Source: Antennarius striatus (lineage: Eukaryota; Chordata; Actinopteri; Lophiiformes; Antennariidae). Taken from it: DNA of 64,000 bases. This document shows, piece by piece, positions 1-14,122 of the stretch (position 1 is its first letter; each line of letters starts with the position of its first letter). The stretch is from positions 5,780,697 through 5,844,696 of the forward strand of contig NC_090789.1 of NCBI RefSeq assembly GCF_040054535.1, in the 5' to 3' direction. Below the pieces are notes generated by a model that searched no databases, was not told the origin of the DNA, and was given only the letters and a program-made list of their open reading frames with translations. The translations under genes were made by a program, and so were the position numbers.

Positions 1-1966
1 AAACTCCTCTCTGCTCAGTAGATTCTCAGTTATGCTCTTGCTCTCCTCAAATTTTGGCAGGATGACAGCAATGTATCCCTCAGTGGATGGCTGTTAAGAT
101 ATAACAAAGTACCATAAAAACGCTTCAAACATTTATTGCGATGAGCTATCCAAATGATTGTGCTACCGAAACTGTTTTTATATTCATGAAAATATCTAAT
201 CTTACACATGAGGCCATGCACTTCATATAGTTACACATAGTATACGACAGTTTGTAAATGTGGATTGTCACAAATGTATTATTAAATTTATGCACTATAT
301 GTGTACATGATAACAGTGTAAAAATATATTTACCTTTTCCAACAATAGGGTGGGTGTTTCTAAAATGACCTCATTGACCTCAAGAAGACGGCCCCGGATA
401 CAACTTTAAAGATAGATTTCTAAGTGATCATAATGTACAAGAATAGGAAAATTACTGTTTACAAAAAGGAGCTCTTGTCTCACCTGTAGATTGTGTATTC
501 CGTTTCATCCGTGCACGTTATCCTACACAGAGGTGCAAAATCAGTGAGGAACTGACCACCCTATAATGGTACAAAGTGATTTAGTCCAAGCTAACCTGTT
601 GAAAATTCTGTTCACTAAAGAATCAAAAGTATACAATTATGCACATTCACCAAAATAATTTGTAACTATTAATGTCATTATTTTACCCGCTTGGACTTCC
701 CAGACACTTTATTGTTCAGCCGACTGCAGCCGTTGCTGATCTGGTAACTTATGCTTTTGATCGTCCGCCCATTCTGAAGGATGGGATGAGTTTCTGCCAG
801 CGTGACAACACAAATTCTGCAGAAAGTGAACATCAATTTAAAAACAAATCTGTTTTTAACAGGCAAAATATAACAAATATATAATGAAAGTTCTTTATAC
901 CATGTCTGGTTTAAATCATGACAAAAAGTGTGACATAATGGCAATTTAAACTAGAAAATACAAGAGGCAAGCACACTGTAATTACTGTAATTGTCAAATA
1001 AGGAACTGCATTCTTTTCTTGCACATTTATTTAGTTTTACTCTGCTCATATATACAGGTAGTCCTCAACATACAAACATTTGATTGACATGAATTTGGAG
1101 ATATGAACAAACGTGTGTATAATCAAGAATAACAACTCGAAACAACCTGTTGCTGTTATTTATTATGTGTTGCTTTAAGTCCTGTAAATGTTTCTGGTAA
1201 GTCTTAGGGGAAAGTACTTTCATGTTTAGGGTAGTATATTTAGGGTAGTATTTAGGGTAGTATGACATTTAAATGATCTGAAATGGCGATTACATAATGG
1301 AATTTAATAAATAACGACTTGTGCATAATTCAACTTACAAACAACTTCTTGGAACCAATTGTGTTTGTGAGAACTACCTGTAAATTACAACAGTCCAAGT
1401 AAATTCCTAAAATTCAACAACAGGTGTTTTTCATGAGCCAGCCACCCCCCGAAAACAATCTAGAAGCGCCACTGTTAAGGAAATGCTTATAGCTCAGTTT
1501 ATAGCACACGTTTAACTAAAAGCACCACATTATAGACTGACAAAGAAGGATAACAAAATCAGCTAAATAGTGGATGATCAAGGAAATAAACCCTCGTAAT
1601 GTGTAATGGTCACTCACTAGATTATCAATTATAATGTCCATGAGTAACTATCTCCACCTGGTGTTCAAATCAACGCCTCGCACGTCAACGTTACCTGTTT
1701 GAATGCTGCAGGATGCAGTGGTCCTCACACGTCTTCCCCTTCAAGTCTAAATAAAATAGTTTACAAAATCTAATTATCTTATCAAGACATTTATTACCGT
1801 CTTCTTTTCAAGTGTAATTAGTGTTAGCCTAAACAACCACTACTGCTAGCATAACAAGTATTTCGGTGCGGCGTTATTTACCGGTTCTGTACCATCGTGT
1901 ATAATATCGGTCGACCAGTGACGGGGCCGTCGTCGTTTCTACGTCTTTCTGCTCCACGCAGTCCAT
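1..1966 (-). CDS. abitram: abitram (fam206a / Simiate), actin-binding transcription modulator; 3' end outside the window
   Basis: Six coding exons on the minus strand join in phase: 1966-1882, 1746-1695, 816-687, 560-484, 403-334 and 90-1, with GT-AG borders. They give 168 residues; the human protein is about 181, so roughly the last dozen residues lie beyond position 1. The start is the ATG at 1966-1964 (MDCVEQKD). Diagnostic stretches are [11 protein letters not shown] near residue 17, [47 protein letters not shown] and [19 protein letters not shown], all close to human ABITRAM as I recall it. The family is small and conserved, described as actin-binding and found in nuclear speckles and dendrites of neurons; its fold resembles the glycine-cleavage H protein. 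The start exon lies in a locally GC-richer stretch (about 1860-2110) that probably contains the promoter. Family assignment is firm; function is from family knowledge only. Confidence 0.93.
1055..1380. mobile_element. TA-flanked MITE in an abitram intron (Tc1/mariner-pogo style)
   Basis: The left end reads CAGGTAGTCCTCAACATAC and the reverse complement of the right end reads CAGGTAGTTCTCACAAAC, an imperfect terminal inverted repeat. The dinucleotide TA sits directly outside both ends (1053-1054 and 1381-1382), as expected for a Tc1/mariner/pogo insertion. No transposase frame is visible inside. A short unit TTTAGGGTAGTAT is repeated three times near 1226-1263. The element lies between the abitram exons at 816 and 1695, so it is removed by splicing. 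Confidence 0.6.
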
Positions 1967-3882
1967 CAGAAGTATTCACAATAGAAACTATGACAAAAAA
2001 GACATAGAGTTCATTTATGGTAATGCCTTCACATGTCCCTCACTTTCACTTGACGGACAGAAAATCATGTGACATCTAGCGGTCCGTCGTTCAAATGAAT
2101 CCGGTCAACAAAGAATGAAGAGGTTCCGGTAATTGCGTTCAAGATTGAAAAAAAAGTGTTTTTTTACAGACAAAATTAAGTATGCACTAATTTGTATTTG
2201 AAAAACAAATATTCATCGGCTAAAAATTTTTTTTTTAAAAACAAACATGTAATTTATGTAATGGAGGCCCAAATATCGATTGATCTTAGATATACTAAGT
2301 TCAGTATTTTCCACCAAGCTGATATTTTGCACATGCCTACCACTACTGTCCAACCAGACCTGTCATAAATACCCAGATCCACACCTGTTTCATTCTGTTG
2401 TTGTGTTATCACAGCAACACGTCTGTTATCACACAGAGTTGTATTTTACAGATTATTTTATGTGCCCTGAATGTTTATGTGTTCATCTGAATGTTTACAT
2501 TTGGTAACTCTATTTTTGTTGCATGTAAAATATAAATATTAAATAACCCAATATGTATGTGAGTCTTTGATTGTTTTACATATTGTCATCAGAGACTGTC
2601 GGTCCTCGGACACGTTCACTTTATCAAATCTGGCCCACCCCTGCACTAAGGAGACATTGTGGGTGCAATTACTCATACTTTCCACTAGATGTCAGACTTT
2701 TGCAAAAAAAAATATCCAGATCCTCCTTGTGGTTAAGGGGATTTAATAACAACAAATTTGTTCAGAGTCCAGTTTTTCTGCATCGTGTAATTACATCCCC
2801 ATTTGTTAAAACTAATTCAATCATCGCTTGGTTAACATTTTTATATTTAATTATGCATCTGTTTACATGCAAATCTGTTAAAGAGTTACATGCCATTGAA
2901 GCTGTTCATTTTAAATACTTTGAACTCTGTGTCTTTTTTTTTTTGATGAATAGACAGAAGTGTATGTGGAGTCTGAATCCCAAATGAATATGCAATGAAG
3001 ATGCTAAGAAGGAATGAGTGCAGGAATGGACTGTTCCACTCCCCTGTTCTGGAATGTAGTCCCCCTTTGACCTGGACCAATTGCATATCAAACATAGCTG
3101 GCCCAATACGCTATTTGCACAATAATGGGTGAATTTCTTCAAGAAATGGAATTTGTCTTAAGGTAGATCAAGTGTTGATTACTTCATCTTGGTCACAAAA
3201 GTGGGAGAAAGTGAGAGCAAGAGCGACAGCATCTCAACTGCAGGTTTTGTGGCACAATGAGTTTTCCATTTATCTAATCACCACTACTGAGACTTGGAAA
3301 GTTCTGCTGTCAGGACCCATCTCATGAGCGTTCCATTACTCCTCTGTCTGTGGTAGGCTGCGGTCTGCAATTAATTCAGAAATGAAACACAAAGCCATTA
3401 TGGAAACACTGGACACAGTGGGAGTATCCCATAGATGTCGGGTCTTGCATCAGCCGATCCAAAAAATTGAAGCAATCTTTCGCATCTATCAGGGACTGGC
3501 CACGAGACCTTATTCGTAAATGTTAAATGGTGCCCTTTGTGGCTGCTGATATCAAAGTAACAAATAGATGTGGACACCAAATGTCGGGATTTATCACATC
3601 ACATGGATTGGTTCAAATCCAGTATAAAAGGTCATTTGTCATATTGTTTTGTCAGAGGGACAAGGGCTTGTATGTGATATTGGAGAACATTTGACATTAC
3701 TGGACGTTGATATTTGGAAAGAATGTGTGGATTTGTGTTTAAAAATCTGTGTAATGGTTACAAGTAATTGTCGATCTGTATACATTCCAAACTCTTTACC
3801 AATCTTTGTTAAAATGAAAGAGTCGATATTCACTTACTGGCTGTCAGACAGGCATCTCAAGTGTCTTCAGCTGCGCAGTGGC

Positions 3883-3988
<106 letters not shown>

Positions 3989-5539
3989 ACATAGCTCCAC
4001 GTCAGCTACTGCCACAGCGAGCAGCACTCTGCTCTGCTTTCTGTCTGTGTGGCTCCAGCAGTCTCTCCCTCCGCATGGAAGCTGTCCAACGTCTCCTCTT
4101 GCAGCTTCTCTCTGCCAGAGGAGAGCCTGATAAGGGAAGGGAGAAGCTCTAACATAGGGGGTTAAAACCGCAGCTTCTTCTTTTTATTGTTAAGTCTGTG
4201 CTGACATCACCATAGACGAGTGGCTGAACAGAGAAGAAGTGGTTTCCTGTTTCTTGGCACACAATAGAGCGTTTTTTTAGAATGATAGGCAGTAGAAATA
4301 TTTTATTGATGTGATGCAGATGGGGAATATTGCTTCCAGAAAACATTTTGTTGTCAAAATGGTTCGGGAAGGCACACTATCACTAACAATTTCAGAAATT
4401 CATTGTTTGGAGTGCATTCAATCCCAGTCAGTCCTCCCTATCTCATCATTCAGTAAATGTCTCGTAAAAAAGAGGGAGGTACTCTGCAAGAGTAATATCA
4501 ACCATCTTTTTCCTGGAAAGCATGGAGACACACACCTGCTTTTGTCATTTCACAGATCATCTCACGCTGCCAAAATGTACATTAAACAGCTATAAAAAAC
4601 AGTAGTGTCATTTTAAAGTAATACATTAAAAATATTAATGCATATTCTGGCACAAGATAAGTGTGTGAAGATCAAACAATGGTGTATGAACTACGTGAAT
4701 ACATTTGGGCGCCTTCCATTTACATTCATATAATATGATTACACCGGGGTCAGAATGATTGTTTTAAATGTTTTACACAGCAGTGTCTCTTCATAGAGAG
4801 GATGATCAAAACCAGGAAGGCAAACATCTGCTTCTGAGAAAAGGCAAAAAAAAACAACAACAATAAGAATTATCCATTTTAAATTAAATATGTATGAGTG
4901 TCTTCTGTACCCAGACTCTAAATGTTCACACATCTCTACTGCGCAGTGTGTAAACATAAAATAATAATGCACGAAGCCAAACAAGTCCCTCTTTTGATTA
5001 CTGAACACATTTTAGCATGCGAGATGCAACATAGAGGGGAAACCAAGAAAGAGTGGTTTAATCTGTCAGTTTGGAACACAAAATCATCACCTGGTGCCTC
5101 TTAATGACAATCTGTATTGTAGAAAAGTGCCAAATAAAGTGTTTCTGGATCACTGTACTTCAAATCTACTGCATGCAACTTGCAATTTGCGTCTCCCCCC
5201 TCAGGCGGTGACAACTTTCACAAAATTGTTTTTGACAGCTTTTGATGCTCCACTTTGCCCCTGTTGGCTGCAGAACAGCAGCTTTGGCAGACCAAACTTG
5301 ACAGGTTAGTAAAAAAATCCAACGCTAATCCTGCGCCAGTGCAAAGAAATCATAGCAAATTCGAGATTTTAAAGATCCTAATTTCCAGGAAGTAAAGAAA
5401 TATTTAGCAATAAATTCAATTAGCATTGTTTAAAGTTGTTCAGCTAAAGCCTGGATGCAGTAAATGGTTATTTCTATGTGGCGTAAAAGTCCTGTTCCTT
5501 CTGTCCAGCATAACAAGTCATGTGTTGGATGAAAAGTTA

Positions 5540-5700
5540 ATGTTCCAATAATATAATTGTGAGTACCACAGTCCACTGGCATTATGTGCGGAGTGTCCCC
5601 AGTCTCTCGCCTGCAAGTCAGCTGGGATAGGCTCCAGTAATCCCTGTGACCCGCAATAAGCAAAAAAGCAGTAGAAAATGAATGAATGAATGAATATTGT
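5540..5700. repeat. Dispersed fish repeat with (TGAA)n tail
   Basis: The string TCGCCTGCAAGTCAGCTGGG followed by ATAGGCTCCAG, then CCTGTGACCCGCAATAAGC and a (TGAA)n run at about 5678-5695, is a 3'-end type seen in very many copies in fish genomes. A short simple-repeat tail after a conserved 3' segment is typical of a non-LTR retroelement or a SINE driven by one. I do not assign a family name. A more diverged copy lies at 21236-21300. Confidence 0.6.
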
Positions 5701-8700
5701 CAGTAATGTAACATACGATGTCAAGTCAATCAGGAGTTCAGCTCAACGCCCATCAATCTTTAATGACCTTTTCTTTTCTGACTGCAAAGTGCTTCAAACA
5801 CATTCCTGATTCTTATCTATTCCCAGCTGTCATCCTGCCCGTCATCCTACAGATACAGTCAGGGTTCAACACGAGCTGAGGGCGATAGAAAATACATGTG
5901 ACCTGTCAGGTGAGATGCTAAACCTATAAGCACACGCAAAGAATTCACAACTGCTTCAAGGTTCCTGCATTGGATTCTCACCACATGCTTTCTCTCGCCA
6001 CAGCAGTAAAATTTAACAAGAGTCTTTTTGTGTGTGTATTTTTTTTAATTTTTTATGAGGTGCTCATGGAGATGCATGTATAAATGTTAGGTCACCAACT
6101 GGGCTTGTTTAGATTCGTAAACAATTGCATTTCTAATTAGACAATCCCTGCCTGCACAGTGCCTGTGTTAATTATTTCTCAAAAGCCACGTGGCACACTG
6201 CTCGGAAACCTCCTCATGGAAAGTGAACCGTTTCTTACATCTGCCTGTAGCGCAGCAGCAGCAGGAGGGATTCTATGAGCTTAAGCTCAGATGACGGTTG
6301 AATGACAGGGTCATTCCTTTCTCTCCAAATAGTTATTGTTCAGCTGCTTCCCAGAGAGATGCATTGACGCGTCTCCAGACCAAAGCTATCTCAATCCAAA
6401 TGTTTATGTTCTTTTTTTCCTTATTTGAAGTTCAACATGTCATTGGGGTGTTGAAAAGTTCCACTATGTATTAACATTCTGCTGTTAGTTCTCAATGGAG
6501 AACGCCAGGCATGCTATTATTGAGATCAACCAAATCCAACTAATAAATCAGCCACGTAAAAGATTCCTTGTGCAGAAAGTACAAACATCTTTGCACAATC
6601 CTGTCCTCTCCACGGTAACATAGCAACATAAACAGACAAAGCACTGCACAACATGCTCGTGCTTCAGTTTTGTTGCGACTGTCTCAAACTTACCTTTTTT
6701 TAAAAAAAAATATGTTGCTACACACAATGTAGAACAATGTTAACCAACTAAATAAAAGTGGCCGCTTCATTTTGCACTGTTACATTTAAGAAATTCCTGA
6801 ATGAAGTAGAGTATATAAGTGTGTTTGAGAACTTTGGTTCAGCATGTAATTGTAGATGACATAGTAAAGGGAACTCATACCATACTTTATTTTTTGTCTG
6901 CATTTGGTGAACATTATTCAGACTTAACTTTAAGAGAAAGACAATCTAACTCCTCCCAAGCTAATGCTGATGAAGCCATCCAAGCTGACTGTCCGCCCAT
7001 GACAGGACCTGCTGACAAATGGTTTGGAAAACCTTTTGAATTCGAATCCACAGTGACCTCTTCTCTGAAGTTGTAAACATGTCACCTTTGTAAATCAACA
7101 GTTATAGCAGAAAGCAGAACTCTAGGAAGTGTGAAACATAAATCTGGATATGACAGCAAGCTTGCTGTAAGCTGAAATGTGAGGATCATGTGACCAAATA
7201 TCACAGAAAGGGTAGTAACAGAAAACCCAGAGTTTTTTTTTTTTTTACCTTGTTCTACTTTTACCAGCAGATTTGTGATGACTAAAAGCACTTTTTAAAC
7301 ACATTCTCATTCTTCCTTGTCTCTGAACACCAGTCTGCACAAGAAAAAGGTTGAGTTCAGCCTGCTTTGCCCCACTTGGCTCAAGATGCACATGAATAAC
7401 CAGGTGTTGAACACACCTGACAGGGAGCTGTCTGTTTGAAAAGAGTGATGGGTGGAAATGGAGCAAAGAAAAGTGGGAGATTATGCTTGTGTATTACACA
7501 ACTTATACATTACAAGGGGTGAAAATTTGAATTTGTGTCAGGATCTTTGTGACAAACTGCGAATGGACATTGGAGTAGATGTTTTGTTTAAATTGAGGCA
7601 CCATAATATCTTCACATTTCTTTTCTCCTTTTTTGAGTTGGTTCTTCGCAGGTCACATGTAAAGACGTGAATATTTTTTTATATGAGAGTTTGGTTGTTG
7701 TTTGTTTTACTGTAGCTCTCAAGAATTCCTTGGACGTGCTTACATGTATTGGCCAAGGCCCTTATTTCAACACGGAAAGAAATGTTCTCAAGTGTTGTTT
7801 TGTCTGTGCTTGGAGTTTTCATGGGGTTGAGGAAAAATCAAGGAATATTTCTCCACAAACATGTCAATGGTTTTCTACCTGCAGCTGCAACATTTATGTC
7901 CATTATGGGGGAAAAAGCAACAATCAAATCGAGCGCCATTTCTATTTGAAGCTCATTGTCCCAGGTACTCATATTGTAGCGTGGATGTCCCTCTTTGATT
8001 TGTGGAATTGTGTTGTTAGAGAGAGATTTATCTCAGGTGTTTCATGTTGAACTGAATGCTTTATTTTTGCCATCACAGAGAGACAACCCACGTGGAGAGT
8101 TCACGGTAAACAGCGTTTTTGATTGACTGTACATTTTTCTAAATCTTAATCTTAATGTGTCCAGCAGGCAACATCCACTGTAGAAGCGGTGAAGTCAGAG
8201 GTTTGGACAGCTGGACCTCAAATAGAGGGGAGGATGTGTTGAGAGGAGAAGAAACTGATTAACAGAAAACAGACGGGAACCAGAAAGAATCTCCCTCATC
8301 TCTTAATTTCCTTCACTTATCCCTCTTTTTTTTTTTTTTTTTCAGCCAAGCCTTGATGTAATTCTAAGAGACAGAGACATGGATGAGCTCAACTCTCCTT
8401 CCTCTTCTTGTTTTCGCTAAGCAGAGAAGGTCAGAGTGCATTGTTCCAGTGTTTTCCTTGGTGCTTTCATCCCTTGGAACGTCAAACAAAATTCAGATGC
8501 GGCACAAGGGACTCAACTTGGGATCCTTCTTCCTCATCATAAAGTCCTTCTCGTAAAACTACAGGAGCAGGTGGTGTGAGCGCTGCGGGCCGCTGTTTTC
8601 ATGTGATGATCGGCAGGACGGTGGAGTTTCTTCTTTCTTATTGGTTTTACAAGAAATGTTTGCATCACTTATTTATTATGAATATGTTCGGATTAATTTC

Positions 8701-8934
8701 ATTCGGATTCACGGATGAGTTCTCAAACGTGACACTTTGACTTTTAAGGCACAGTTGACAAAATAGAATAATTAATAGCCAAATGGAGTCATTCATTGAC
8801 CCGACTCTGTCTTTTTAATCTCATGTCTTGGTTCCAGCTGAATGTGAGGAGTGACTAATGCTGACAGGACAGCAGCCTCTGCTTGGAGCAGCAGTGGGCT
8901 ACCAGATGTGTGTCTGCATCACTGATTCCACTCA

Positions 8935-9075
<141 letters not shown>

Positions 9076-10408
9076 GACTTCTGTCCAAACTAGTTACTTG
9101 CAGGTATTTTACGAGACCTTACAACCAGGAAACACCCGTATTTGATCTTGCTCTTCAAGCTACAAGAAGGTGCTGACTGTGTCTGAAGTCGACTAATAAA
9201 TTTAATGCAAGCTTATAAATTTGAATGGCAGAGATGCCACTTTTGGGAAAGTACATCAACTTCCTGAGGCTGGTCTTAGACAGCAGAAATGATTTGAAGC
9301 GGGCATGTGAACACAGCACCCAAAGAAAGTTTTGTATCCGCTGGCAATGATTGCAATGGCACTGGTTGTTCAAACCCAGTGGCTCCCAACATTAACGCAA
9401 AGTTAAAATTACTTTACATTTGTAAAGATAAAGCTGTGCAATATTTACATACACATACAGTAATATAAAAAGGCAAAGGCCATATAAAAATTAATAAATG
9501 TTTCTGTAGAGGGCTCCAGATTTTTTCTTTGCCCACCCAGGTAATCCTCTTGTGACCCTTTTGGTTCATCTTACAGCCACTCATGTGGGTCCAGACCCCC
9601 ATGTTGGAAACCACTGTTTTAAATCATAAAGACAACAATAAGTCCTAGCATCCAGTTAACTTGAACTTTCCTCTTCAGTGATTAACTGACCCCATTCTGC
9701 TCCTGGTCACATTCTTGGACATATTTCTCATGCTTAACTTTTTAAGTCGGATGCAGAAACGAGTAGCGGAAAACTACAGATGCCAAGACATGCTTTTGTG
9801 TTATCACATGCTAATCTCTTGTTTTGGGTTTGTGGTTAAATGCATATAGGTTGAGGAAGTTGCACAAGTGCACAGACAATAACCTGACATGAGCATTTCG
9901 TGTTAGGTTTTCTCTCACGCTGTGATGTGCTTCTCGTAAACATTTTATATCATCTTGTTTAGGTGGAACTTTGATAAAATATTCTTGACATGCAAAACCC
10001 GTTTTTCTGATTAAAATTATTCATGTGCCCCAGAACAAGATCAAAGTGAACACGGACGGACTGATCACTACTAATCCATCATCATTGATCCAGACAGTAG
10101 ATTTTGCAGATAATTCACAAGGTAATTCTTGTGAATTATTTGTAGATCCACCAATTTCACCAGTCAAATATGTCATACTCATCATCAGCAACACCAAATA
10201 TGTTAAAGATATGTTAAACTGCTTTAATCAATATTTCTGTAGGAGCAGTGAGTCAAAGACCATACTGTTACATTTAGCTACTGCCATCAGGAGTTGGTAG
10301 AGAATGAAAAAGATTTTAAACAGAACCATTTATTTAGATAAGTGTTTTCAATACAATTCACCACTGAGTGGATTCTGAGTCTGTGAAAATCTACTTTAAA
10401 ATATAACA

Positions 10409-10414
10409 TTTATT
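10409..10414 (-). terminator. Candidate poly(A) signal of sla
   Basis: The minus strand reads AATAAA here, about 335 bases past the sla stop codon. A second AATAAA lies near 10329. Which one is used cannot be told from sequence. Confidence 0.35.
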
Positions 10415-10747
10415 TACAACACACAATAGTTTGGAAGTTGATAATCTCATACACATACAAAACAACAGTGTTTGTGGTTATTACAGTCCTGAAACCAGGC
10501 TGTTTGTACACCCTGTTTAGAACCAACTCAAACTCACTGCTCATATAGTCCCATTGTCTTAGTCGACAGGTGGTAATGCAATTTGTGCTATTGTGCAAGT
10601 ATTTCAAAGTGCTCACATTAGAAACTATAACACACTTAAATGCCTGTCAAACATTTGCTTAGTGCAACAGATCTGCAACAATCAATTGCAGAGAAGGACA
10701 CCCTCTACTGCCCCCCATTTGTAGTCTTTTGAATTCCCCAGCATTCT

Positions 10748-13700
10748 CTAGAAATCGTCATCATAATCACAGTTTACAAAGCTACTGTCTGGGAACGCAT
10801 TAACTGATTTGGTCTTCTTCTTCCGGGCGTCCTTTTTTCTTTGCTCAGATTGTCGACTCCCTGAAATGGACAGGTAGGAAGCGATGCTGTGCCTGACTCC
10901 GTGGCTCAGCATGTTGTCGTTGCAGCTCTCTCTGTTCACCCTTTGTTTTCAGTCAAGGGAAGAGTAGACAACAACACATGAGAACACAGCTTGTTGTACT
11001 CCTCATTTTCAAATGGCTTCAATTTGTTGGTGATTATTCAGACATATCTGGTTCCAGTTTTATCCATGTTTTTTTTTGGTGATAAATGGACTCAACGCTG
11101 AAGAATTTAAGCGGCAAATTTAAATTATAAGTTTGGCAAAAATGGCTGATTTAAATGGTACATTTGGCATATTTAAATAGCAAATCTTCTCTTTTTTCCA
11201 ACATACATACGATAATAATCATTTGATAAAGCAATAAATATCCTAGTCCTTAAAAAATGCTGCAGTTATAATATATTTTGTCACGTTTTTGTTTTTTGTA
11301 TGTAAAGAATGACACCAAGGTACAAAAATAAGCTGCCCCGTGCCAAAATCATCATCCAGTGTTGTGCTCTGTTCAGATGACGGAGCCTCTGTGTTCTTAT
11401 CTACTTTATTCCAGACAAAGTCATACCTCATGATGACAGGTGGAGCTCCAGAAGGTACATCTGACAGTGAGGGCGCCCCCGACAGGCAAGGAGACGTTAA
11501 CACACAACATAGGCCATCCGCAAATTCTGGTAAGGTGAGGGTAGGAGAAGTCAGTAAATCATGTGTAATTATAATAACACACTCAGGCAAACACAGAATA
11601 GCTGCACTGTGGTAGTGTTGATGAGGCAAATGTCATACCGGGCATGCAACAGTGGTCATTTTCAAGCATGCATAAAACATTTCATGTCCTGCTTCAGTGA
11701 GATATTCTATCAGGACAGGAAACAGATTCATCCAGTGACAAGAAAGTGGTCTATCATGATAAATAATTTTCATGTTAGTGACTGTGACTGTCTGTGCTGT
11801 ATTTGTCCTATTTGTTACTTTCACAAACAGAGGTTGAAGAAATATTACTGATAATGGATTTTGATAAATGTAAGGCCCGGTTACAAACACATAGTACAAT
11901 CAGAGTAGAGTAGAGCCAATGCACTGCCATTGGTATGCAGCTGAGATGATGTAGTTCAGTCATTTCTAGTTTTGTGATTCTCTGACTGATAAAATGATAA
12001 GAATTGACCATAATGGAAAATCAAATTTTGTTGATGACTCCTAATCTACTGGTGATAAACATCAAATTGTCCGAGGTTTCCAGAATTAACAGAATTAGGT
12101 GGTATTACTTGAATTTAACAATAATTTAATAAATCATCATCATGATGTCACCACCACAGGGTTTATTGTGTCTTCTATTACAATGTGATGATTGTTAAAG
12201 GAAACTATTATTTGGTTGATCAGGTTTTAGTGATGACAGCGCTGCTATGCGACACGTTTCTGTTCAGTCGTGCACCTTAGTGTTTGTGCGCTCACCAGAG
12301 TAGTGGTTGATCAAGTCTTCAAGGCACTGGAAAGTGAGGCGAGGTGAAATGTAGTACCAGCCGTTGTCCATTCTGGAGATACGATAGTGCTTGATAATCA
12401 TGTGCCTCACTGACAGTGAATACACACCTTAGGAAGTGACACACACCACACACTTTAAACACACACTTTAAAGAACATTGCTTCAACCACCACACCAAGC
12501 AGCTCTGTTGTAGACAACACGGACTGTAATGTAATTTAGAATAAATGCCCACTTCCTCATACGACTAGTGTCTGTGGATTTTTGTTTCACAAAGGAAGAG
12601 ATGTTTTGTTAAAACCATGATGACTCAGATTCCAGTCAAAAAAATTTGCCACATTAATTTTGTCACATCCAACATCCTGAGTTTGAAGTTTATCACATAT
12701 TCAGACCATTCTAGCAGGAAGTTAGTTCTAGCAGGAAGATGATTAAATGCTAATATAACTTTATGTTTGAGAGTGGCTAATATTATCAAACATGTTGTTT
12801 TACATTAAAATATGGAATAATAACTGATCTGAACCACTATATCTGACTGCAGACGCTGCTGTAAGGAAAAGGTACTCACCCCTCTCCCTGGAGTTCTCCC
12901 GAACCAGGAAGGAACCTATTTTGTTCCCAGGTAGAAGCAGCAGCTCCTCAGCTTTCTGCCTCTCCACCCCCTCAAACAGCCAACTGGCAGAACAAAAAAA
13001 CTTTAGGCTGCTACATTGGGATTAAAACTGACAAACTCGGCCAATAATAGAGGATATGGATATGGTCAGTAAACTTTTACCTACCCGTGGTAGACTTTTG
13101 CCACGTGGGTGTTGGGTATATAGTTCTCCTTTTTTGTTTGGACAGAGCAGACTCTCCACCAGTAATCCTCCCTGACCACCATAAACAGAGGAAGAGAACT
13201 CAACACTGACCTTCTTGTGTGAACACTTCTCCATTCTGTGTACTTTGAGCACCAAAGAACAAAACTTCTTTTTTTGGTATATTTTCGTATCAACCAAGAG
13301 AATCTGGATAATGACATAGTTTTTAATCAAGACTGCAAAACTATAATCTTACTGAGCGATGACCCTGATCCTCTCTCCCATCCTGTAAAAGGGCTTTCCC
13401 ATGTCAGCAGATTGGTAGTCCTGAATCACCATCACCGTGTCGTCTTCTGAACCTGCCAAAACATGTCAATCTACCAAGTTAATTTGAGATACTTTTTAGC
13501 ATAGCTTTCTATATTTTCATTTTTCTAATGGCAGTGGATTTTAATCACTGCTTAGCATATTTTAACACACAGCATATCTATCACACATGAGGTCAGTGGC
13601 TGTTATCCATAAGTGAATGGTTGTTACTGATGTCACTGGCAAAACATTTCACAATTTACTCCAAAATTTCAATTCATTTTTTACCAAATGGTCTAATAAC

Positions 13701-13795
13701 AAATTTATGAAGAAGGTTTTACCTTTTAGGGAACCATCAAAGTTGTCTATGTTGTTCTTGTCTCTGGCGTTCACACCTCGCATCGTGTTCCCCAT
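10748..13795 (-). CDS. sla: sla (SLAP), Src-like adaptor protein with SH3 and SH2 domains
   Basis: Six coding exons join in phase: 13795-13723, 13452-13353, 13171-13085, 12983-12880, 12427-12296, 11526-11427 and the terminal exon 10940-10748 (seven pieces counting the last). They encode 262 residues; human SLA is 276. The start gives Met-Gly-Asn, so Gly2 is a myristoylation candidate as in human SLA. The SH3 domain spans about residues 29-87 and ends with ENYIPNTHVAKVYHG. The SH2 domain starts at W88 (WLFEGVERQKAEELL) and keeps the phosphotyrosine-binding arginine R115 in GSFLVRE. The tail after ADGLCCVLTSPCL includes HGVRHSIASYLS, a family signature; the corresponding region recruits CBL in mammals. 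There is no kinase domain. The family dampens antigen-receptor and receptor-tyrosine-kinase signalling by promoting CBL-dependent degradation. The donor at 11426 after VIMR was chosen because it is a good GTATGA donor and keeps the frame. Confidence 0.94.
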
Positions 13796-14122
13796 TCTCT
13801 GACTGAAGGCAGACACAATGATTGTACTCCTCAAGTCACCCAGATTTATTTTTTGTTACTACATACAAACTGACCACTTATCAGAAATCAATGACGTTGA
13901 ATTCACATACTGTAAAATTCATTCCCCAGATGACAAAGCCATGTCAGAAAGTTACTTTTACGCATAATCAAAAATACTTACCTTTCAACACATCCTGTCT
14001 GTACTCTCTAAAGTTAGCCCACTCTCTGCTTAGTCAACCAGTGTGGAGTAAGAGGCGATGGGCAGTACAAAACAGCTGGTTTGGTAATTTGTAAAGAAGC
14101 ACCTGTTGGATTTGTAGCTCAC

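Noticed and set aside
2571..2987. 138-codon open frame
   Set aside because: No family resemblance, AT-rich composition, overlapped by equally long frames on the other strand.
7667..8050. 127-codon open frame
   Set aside because: No recognisable motif, no flanking splice pattern, composition like the surrounding spacer.
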